Of a stretch of DNA of 64,000 nt, positions 47,301-56,300 are shown in pieces (within the stretch, counting starts at the first letter, position 1; each line of letters opens with the position of its first letter). This DNA comes from Panonychus citri (taxonomy: Eukaryota; Arthropoda; Arachnida; Trombidiformes; Tetranychidae). The notes under the pieces are model-generated. The model did no database searches. It was not told where the DNA came from and saw nothing but the letters and a program-made list of their open reading frames with translations. The position numbers and the translations under genes were made by a program. The DNA lies in assembly GCF_014898815.1 (NCBI RefSeq), contig NW_026515482.1, positions 558,001-622,000 of the forward strand, written 5' to 3'.

Positions 47301-50300
47301 ATTTAAAATAAATAATAATAGTCTTGGTTAAGACAAGAAGATGGAAAGATGAAGATGAGGAAGAGGGTGAGGGAATTGAGGAGGCGGAGGAGGAAGAGGA
47401 TGAAGCATGATAATAATGAAGACAATATTGAACCAATTCTCAAATTGATATATAAATTACTATCTAGTTGAATGTCTTTAAGATGATTGTAAGTTGAATC
47501 TTTGAATATAATTTAGGTATCAAGGGCAATCCATCTACCTCAATGTGGTTATGTTATATCATTATTATCATGATTCGTCTCTTTTTTCTGAATCTTACTT
47601 TGCATTTACTTTGTATCTACTCACACTCAACTTTTTACTTATCTCTTCGCATCTTTATCTTCCTATCATCATGATGATAATCATATACTAACGATAAAAT
47701 TTTCTACAATTCATTTTGGTTAAATAAAAGAATCTGAATAATAAACATTTTCTATTTTTACTCAGATTCATCTTCAAGGAAGATACTTATTTTTTTTCTT
47801 TCTTCATCTTCATCAAGATGCTTCTCATGATGCTGGAAATTATCATCATTTTAGTTACATTTCTCTTCTTACACTAACAAATGAGGTTTATTTCCTTTCT
47901 CCCATTTCTACTTTCAAGAAAAATTATCGATTCTAATTCTTTACCTTTAGGTGATACTAATATTTTTATTCCAATAGCGAGTAACTGAACTTTATTAGCC
48001 CTTGGAGAAGGTGTTGATTTTTTCTCTAACCATGAAAAGAGATTGAGATAACTCATTAAACTATCATTTACATGCAAGCACCAGATTAGCTCATTGGTGA
48101 ATAGTTTTGAAACTGACCAGTGAAGACATTGTATGGAAATAGTTTAATCAGTTTGGAACGAGTTTGGAAAATAATTTATTCATGTTCTAATTATTTGAAT
48201 ATTCAGAATTTACAATTTTATCTGAATAAAAAAACATCACTGTTTACAGAATACATGGAAACTCATTAATTTCCACTCATAATCAGATCGAATGTCAAAT
48301 TTCATGCAAAACTTTATCAACAGATATGTAAAAATATGATAAATCTTTTGTCATGATCAGTTTCAATTCATTGTTTCAATTACGAGGCAATGCTTTTCTA
48401 ATTATAATAATCAGATCTATCATACTTATAACACCAAAAGTCAACAAATTTCATGAAAATTTAAAGTAAACAGTCATTTTCAGCTTCCTCCTTCTCCGCC
48501 CACCATGATGATGATAATGATCATCATCATTAATATGATAATCTTTGCCATTCAACAGGCAGATTCAGCGTATGAACCATAACTCCTGAAACTGTGTTGA
48601 TAACAGAATAAACTCCCACCTTCTACTTGTTATTAAATCCGATTAAATCTGATAACATGGTCACAGTTTTCATGATGTTTCGTGAATTCGGGTGAAAAGA
48701 TAAAGAACTCAGAATTGTTACAGAAAAAAGGAAAATAATCCATAAGAAGGCGAGACTGTATTTCTCGACGCTCTGAATACTCTTTTCAGTTTGCGTGTAA
48801 GAATTTTTTTCTCCTCTCATATGGTTTATATCTTAAGATAAGCTGAATGCTGTTCTCATATAAAATATCAATGAAGCAAAAGGATAAAGAAAGAGGTTAT
48901 TAAAAACGAGTATCATCATCTTCGTAATGATTATAATGTCGATCATTTTTCTTTCATCTCGCTCTTTTTTACTTAAGTTTTTTTATATCTTCTTATTCCG
49001 GTTTAAAAGTATCTTTTTCATCTTGAAGTCAATTATAATTATCACTCAAATTAATCGGTATAACAAGAAGTCAGTTCATCTTCAGAATGAACAAGATCAT
49101 CTCTTAATGAAATTTCACAAGACTTGTCAGCTTTAGAAAGGATGATAAAAGCTGAAAAGCTTCGAGATAAAATTCTGCAAGTGTTGAGCTCAGAATTAAA
49201 GTTATGTCCATAGAGTATGGGGATGTTTTTGAGAGAGTAGAAAAAAAATGACTGTGAGGCTACGTTAAAACGAACGAAACCGAATCTCAGTGAAGCTAAC
49301 ACGTGCAAATGAGAATGCTCAACCATCGGATGATATTAAACAATCAATTCTATTAAAATTTTCTCTTTTCTAAAATTGATTTTCTATTCTTTTAATGAAA
49401 TTCTTTAGTATCCGATTAAAATAACATAACTAAGGTATGACCGGTAATGTTTTGGACTAAATTTTAAAAATTGATTAGCGACTGATTGACTAGACTTATT
49501 GACTCCATTTAAACGTTAAAATGAAGATTCACTCTCTGGCTATGATTGGTGAAAAATTCAATTTCATGGTGCTCATGATTGAAAAAATACGGAGGTCGAA
49601 ATAAGTGTGCGTCGAAAATTAATTTCCCCTTATTTTCATCCATTTTCCCATAGAAAAGCATTGAATTTTCAAAAGAAGAAAAATTTTAATTTTTTTCTGA
49701 TTTTTTTCAATGGGAAAAAAAGAATGTAAATGGAAATTAATTTTCGACGCACACTTATTTCGACCTCCGTATTTTTTCAATCATGAGCACCATGAAATTG
49801 AATTTTTCACCAATCATAGCCAGAGAGTGAATCTTCATTTTAACGTTTAAATGGAGTCAATAAGTCTAGTCAATCAGTCGCTAATCAATTTTTAAAATTT
49901 AGTCCAAAACATTACCGGTCATACCTTATTAAGAAAATGCTATCAAACATAACGACCTCTCAATTTAATATCTTTGTTTCATTATCTAAAAAGGGTCAAC
50001 ACGCGTTAGCATCTAATGATTATTATATTGGCAACGAAAAAGTCATCTAGATTAATAAAATTATCGATTTAAATATAGAAAAACTTGATAAATTCTCAGA
50101 ATTATTTGATTTCTTCGATAGTGATTTTCTATTCAGCATTATTCATTATATGTCATTTTCTTAGTGTCATAAATTGATATATCTTAAGTTATTTTTTATA
50201 CGTAATGAACAACTCTCTTATTAGAGTTCTATCGCTTTTACCAAAAAGAGTTCCCGAGGATGAGTTAGAGCTTTTCTTTCAATATCAGCTGGGTAATGTT

Positions 50301-53300
50301 CCTGTATTGTTCATTAACACTTTGGACGGTGCGACCTCTGATATTTCGTTTGTCATGTCAGGTAAAGTCGATCTACTTTTTCCGGGTAAATATATAAATT
50401 ATCTTGACGGTACAGAAGTTATTATGAATTTATCCGTTGGCCCAGTAATTGCAAGTGAAAGTTGTGTCTTCATGAACATATACCCAAACTTGTCACCTAA
50501 GGTAATTAACAAAGGGATATTATCATCATTTGCAATAATTGATGACTCGCTTTGTATCTTCATCGTCCTGTTAACTGTTCTCGCTCTAGTATTATATTTT
50601 ACTCGATCTAATCTCGCAATTACTGGTCAGATTAATTCGGCCTTTTATCTTACTTCGATCGCAGAGTTTTTGTTGACCATCATCAACGGACAATTTGGGT
50701 TATTAACCCACGTAGTCCTATTGATTATAAGCTATTTGATAAATATGTTTATGAAACGGTTAATGAATCAATGATTTCATTCTTTGGAAAAGACATTACC
50801 GTTGAATTAGTGTTTGAGAATTATTGTAAACATCATTATTTTATAAATTATGATCTTACGAAAAATGAAGTAAAAGATGCTCTGTTTCATACCGCTACGG
50901 TTCGCTACTATGAAAAATCAGGATCGTTACTTTACCATAAAAATATTGATCGCAATAAGAAACGATAGATCATCAGAGCTTCATATTCATCTTTTGAACA
51001 TGGTCTTCTTACTATCTCCTGGGCAAAAGCTAAAGAAACTTACTATGGCCACATCGAAAGCATTTTATTCCCAACATGTTGGCGTTACAAGGGAATAAGT
51101 ACACGATCCGAAGGCTCATACAGTCCGCTGAATTATACAAATTTTTCTGATCTATTCAATCTTTACTTATTACTCTGTATTCTTGCAATTGTCTCATTTC
51201 TATTTGAAGTTTTCGCTCATCAAATGTATTAATAAATCTTTTGCCGGCGAAAAATAATTGCACGATTTTGCACCAGCCACTAAAATATATTGGATATAAC
51301 GATTCCATAGTTACAAGAGTTGTGGCAGTAGCGCTTGACTGGTCGAATTTGATAACAAACTCAACTTTTAATGGCCCAAAATTAGTATGTAAGCAAAGAA
51401 ATTCATCAATAAAATCAAGATTTTAATTAAGCCTTATAAACTAATTTTTCAATGGTTGATAAAGGAAAAAGATGCGAATACCTTAAAAAAGTTAAAATGA
51501 ATCTTATTCAAAAATTGATCGAATCTCAAGAAATTGAAATTAATATAATCAATGGAAAAGTAGACTCATGGTTGAAACCTCTCAAACTAAGGAAATTTTG
51601 AATCTATTTTTATACCGAATGAGCTCCAATTAAGTTGAGTTACAAGCTACAGATAATTGTTGAGGTTGAATTCAATTAATTATTCAAATTTTTGATTACA
51701 ACAAAAACACTCAGTGACTTTAATTTATTACAATTTATTCCGATTGTGTGATATCCTTGAAAATCTGAACCTTTCCTGAAACTTTAATCAAATTTTTTAT
51801 GATAATTAGAGTGAATTTTAGCTGATTTTCCTAAGCCAAGCTCTGAATTGAAACGAAATCCTGGTAAAATATCAAATATTAATATTAATACATTCTAAAA
51901 ATCAAAGATTTTGCTTATTTTAATGAGCAGAATTTTCATAACAAGATTGTGTCAAAACTACAAGAGGCTTCTTCGAAATATTTCGGTACTGATAAATTCC
52001 ACCTGAAATACAATAGTCCCACAAAATAGTACAGACTCGATCTGTTCGCCCGTGCATCAGAAAAAGGAAAGAGATGAGAAAGTCATTGTAAGAGACAAAT
52101 ACAACTCAATTTAGAGATATGATCTGCTTGTATCGATCATCAGATGATTAGTTTTTTCAGTCGTAACTATTTGTTCAATTCAACGATCTCCATATTGCTT
52201 AATCTGATGAATTAAATTGTCAATAATCAGCGTGTTGACTATTACATTGTATATTCCTGTATGTTATTTCATTTACAAAACATTGTATTCATTTATTACC
52301 TCATTGTTTTTGTTTCCCTTGTTTTACATTGTATCTTGACCTTTAATGTAAGGTCCATAGACTTTTCAATTCAAGTTGAGTGAAGATGAGGATGAAAGTG
52401 ATGAAGATGTGTGTTCATGGTAAAAGTAATCTATCTTGAAGCTTTAGAAAACTATTAATCAAAAAGAGAAAAGGTGAAAAATATTTTCATCTTTGCTCAA
52501 TCAACAAGAAACTTTTTCTTTTCTTTTATTTTTTTTACTCTGCGAAAACTTTTTCCGTGATCTGAAAGTGTAAACAACAATACCATCAAAAAATTGGAAT
52601 AGTTTTGGTTCCACTCTTTGTCCAGTTAACAGTGATATCATCATCATGATTACCACCACATAACCGTAATCATGAGCACCAATGATGATGATGAAGAAAT
52701 TGAAGCAAAAATTTTGAAAAAGAAAAAAATATTTCATCTTTTCTTAGATCGGAATCATCGTGAAGATCAAATTTGGTGATAAACTTTCATTGTGGTTATC
52801 CTTTTTTATCCGATGGTCAGTCCAATTGTGATGATGATGATGATGAAAAAGCTGCTTAATATTCAGACCACACCAATTTCAAAGATGAGTAAGATGAAGA
52901 TGATCACTTTTACCCTTCTCTTTTCATCATCCTTTATGGTCAAACCTTAAGCCAACCTTTAAGGTCATCATTATTGACCAACTCTCATATTTTTATATAA
53001 GAGGAAATAAGATATCTACAATAAGGGATAATAATAGTTATGATAATAATATGATATATATAAAAAAATAGCATTAGAATTACTCAGAACACTCGTTAAC
53101 CTTTGTTGATACTCAATTGAGATTCCATGTCACCTCTCAACTCTATTTCTCGATTGATTACTTGACCATTATTATTATTACCATGGAGAAGGAATCAGAA
53201 TATGAAATGAATCAAATAATCAAAATATTCTTTGATGAATCAGAATTAAAGTTTCTAACAGTCTCAGATTTTTTTCTCCTCTCTCCATCACCTTAACTAT

Positions 53301-56300
53301 TCTGAACTCTACTTTCTTTCTTCTGAAATTCATTCTCATGTCCATGTTTGAATTACAAATTCTGTATGAATATTGCTGACAGAATTTTTCATTTTCTTTC
53401 ATTCATTAATATACACTTTCTGATATGTATCACTTATTATCTTGAGCTCATCTTTGGTGTGTGTATATACATTTCTATGAAAATAATTTTAGAAGTGAGT
53501 ATTTTTATTCAGGAGAAAAAAAAATCACTTTAAATTTGGTGATCGATTCTATTGTGATGAATATTTTCATTCTCATGAATTTATGGATGTAACATTTACT
53601 GATAGCTCTGATTTTCAAATAGTCGAGACTTATTTTCAAAATGATAAATTCATTAATAGCAGAAGGAGTTATCAGAGCCAATGAATATTCATGAACCTAC
53701 TTAGAAAATTTAAAATTTCGGAAAAATTATCTGCTGATGGATCTTTTCAAAAAAAGAACTAAATTTCATCTGAATGGCTCAGGCGAAGAAAAATAAAAAC
53801 ATCTGAGTAAAAGTGACTCGATATTTATAAGAATTTAATTCATCGTTATCGTTGACACCAAACATTTAGTTTACACTTTCGATAACGGATAATTTTGATT
53901 GATTCATTTTCTCAGCAGATATCGACTTGGGAAGCACAAAAATTCACCAGAAAATTATTAATAAACTATCATAGTCTCAGTATCATGTCTATCTTTCTGA
54001 ATTTTCACATTGTGTTAACTTTCCCCCCTGAATGTTCAATGAGTTTTTACGATGTGATATAAAAAAATTCGTGCCCACTTTGATTCATATCAACGTCAAA
54101 TTGAGGAAAGAGTCAGTATTTTTTCACTGCATCCTGAAAAACAGAGACTGGACAAGGAGAATGTGAATAAATTGGTCAAGTGTATTATATTATATTATGT
54201 TATATTACATTATATTGGGTTGAGAAGTGTGAAGATGATGATGAGAAGCAGAAAGAGAAAGGAAAGTAATCAATCTTACAAAGGCAGACCATAAATATCT
54301 TTCAAGCCACAAATTCCGAGCCCATGGATGAAGAAGAAGATGGGAAACTGATGAAGATGAAGCTGAGTGATGGAGATTGAATTGCATAGAGATGATGATA
54401 ACTGATGAAAATGCTGTTTGAGCAAATAAACTGTGCAAAATGTGAAATAAAATGTTCGTCTTTACGTTATACATTTTTTTCTGCTTGCTACTTTTTCTCA
54501 TTCCCGAATTTTTTTCTCCTCCTTCAGATTGAAAAGAACGGAGAGAGAGAGAGAGAGAAAGAGAGAGAAAACATTCCCAGAATCTTATCAACCGTTCAAC
54601 ATTGTCCATAGATAATCAGAGATGCTTGGAAAAGGATGAAGACGATATGATGACGATGGAAACACTTAAATAAACCTAATGATATGAACAGAGATAGAGA
54701 GAGGCTAGTTTAAGATGGACAATGGAAATGACCATTCTGATCATGATAATGTTCATTTGCTACCCTGAAATTATCATTATCATTCTTGTATTAGTTTTTT
54801 GTTGGTTATTTCATAATAACTAATTTTATCTTTTATGATATAAAATATTTCATGTAACATTTTTTTCTCCTTCTCATTTCATTCTATTATCTTTGAATTA
54901 ACTTTTTTTTTTGCTTATTTTCTTCAACTTGTTCAAGGTTCGTTGATTGTCATGATCATTTCCGTCCTCTTATCATATAACTATTACACTTAAATCAAAT
55001 AAGAATCTTATTGAACATGTTACCATCAACTTTTGCTCATCTTTTTGAAACATCATTAAGTTTACAGTTTGATAATACTAATCCTTAATATGAACACTAC
55101 TAAAAACCACTGAATGGTTTGACTAATGAGGAAAAAAATAATTGACTAAAATGTAATCAACGCTTATCAAGTAGCAATTATCATTTTAATAACAACATCA
55201 TCATCATTGCAATTTATAGCATTTAAAGTGCAACTAGTTTTGTTGAAACAATTTTGTTTAACTCATGCTATTCATGGTATTTTCAATGATAACAATGTTG
55301 ATTGTTATCATGCATCCACTTGATTAACCTTGATGATTACTTGAAGTAACAATAACATTACAACATTAATAAAAAAAATACTCAGCATATGCAAACACAA
55401 TGTCAATTGTTAGTGGTAATGTTGATGAAAAACAGGAAGTGGATTGAAAGAAGTAAACGGAAGGTAAGATACTTGATTGAAGATTGATTGATTGACTGAA
55501 GTTAATCCAACTGCTCATGAAGGTGTTGGATCAGCGAAATTGCTTTTAAAGTTTAGTAGGAGAATCAATGAATTTTAATTCAGTCTCAATTGCAAGTTCA
55601 ACTTTTGAAGTCTAAAAAACTTTTGGGCGATTTGTAAGTTTTAGGAAACATTAATTTCACCTTGTGAACTTGAACTGCAAACTGCTTGACCACTTTCAAA
55701 GGTTAGTTGGTTAGGCCTTGCTTTTACTTTGTATCATTTTGGCAAGCTTACTCAGTAGTTGATTGATATTGATTGACTTGGATGTAGTTTTTATATGCAC
55801 TTTAATTGTATTGATTACAGTTAAAAACGTGTAGTAAATTGTTAGTTCAGGTTTTTTTTTATCTCATTCAAGCTATGATCATGCTGATCTCAGAACTGTT
55901 TACATATATGCATCGGGGAATCACATTTAAGGGTTCTAACCATTTACATTTATCAAAGTAACAGTTATCGAAAATTTCGAGTCAAATATGCTCCAGTACT
56001 GTGTTGCTTGACCAACCCTGTGAGTACAATGGAAGATCAAATTGTGGAGAAAAATTATTCTATTGGTATAAATGATTAAATTGATCTTTATTGATTTATT
56101 TTCATTGTTGTGATTCTCAAGTAGCACGATTTGTTCAAATTGATCGAATAAATTGAATCAAAAATAGAATCAAATTTAATGTTCAACAATAAATATGATT
56201 TCAGGGTTTCGTCTGATTTGTTACCTCAGCCGTTTAAATTGATAATCAAGCTCGATTATTAGATAAAATCGTCACAGTCCAGACACATTAAGAGTTACAG

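Noticed and set aside
47874..48077. Minus-strand frame of 67 codons
   Set aside because: No ATG with context, no conserved motif and no phase-compatible splice sites for the Dscam-like gene.
48623..49326. Two minus-strand frames with hydrophobic or polar stretches
   Set aside because: No splice partners, no family resemblance, and they sit in the Dscam-like intron; could be chance in AT-rich DNA.
54541..54570. GA-rich tract with overlapping frames on both strands
   Set aside because: Simple-sequence DNA; frames at 54205-54611 are repeat translations.
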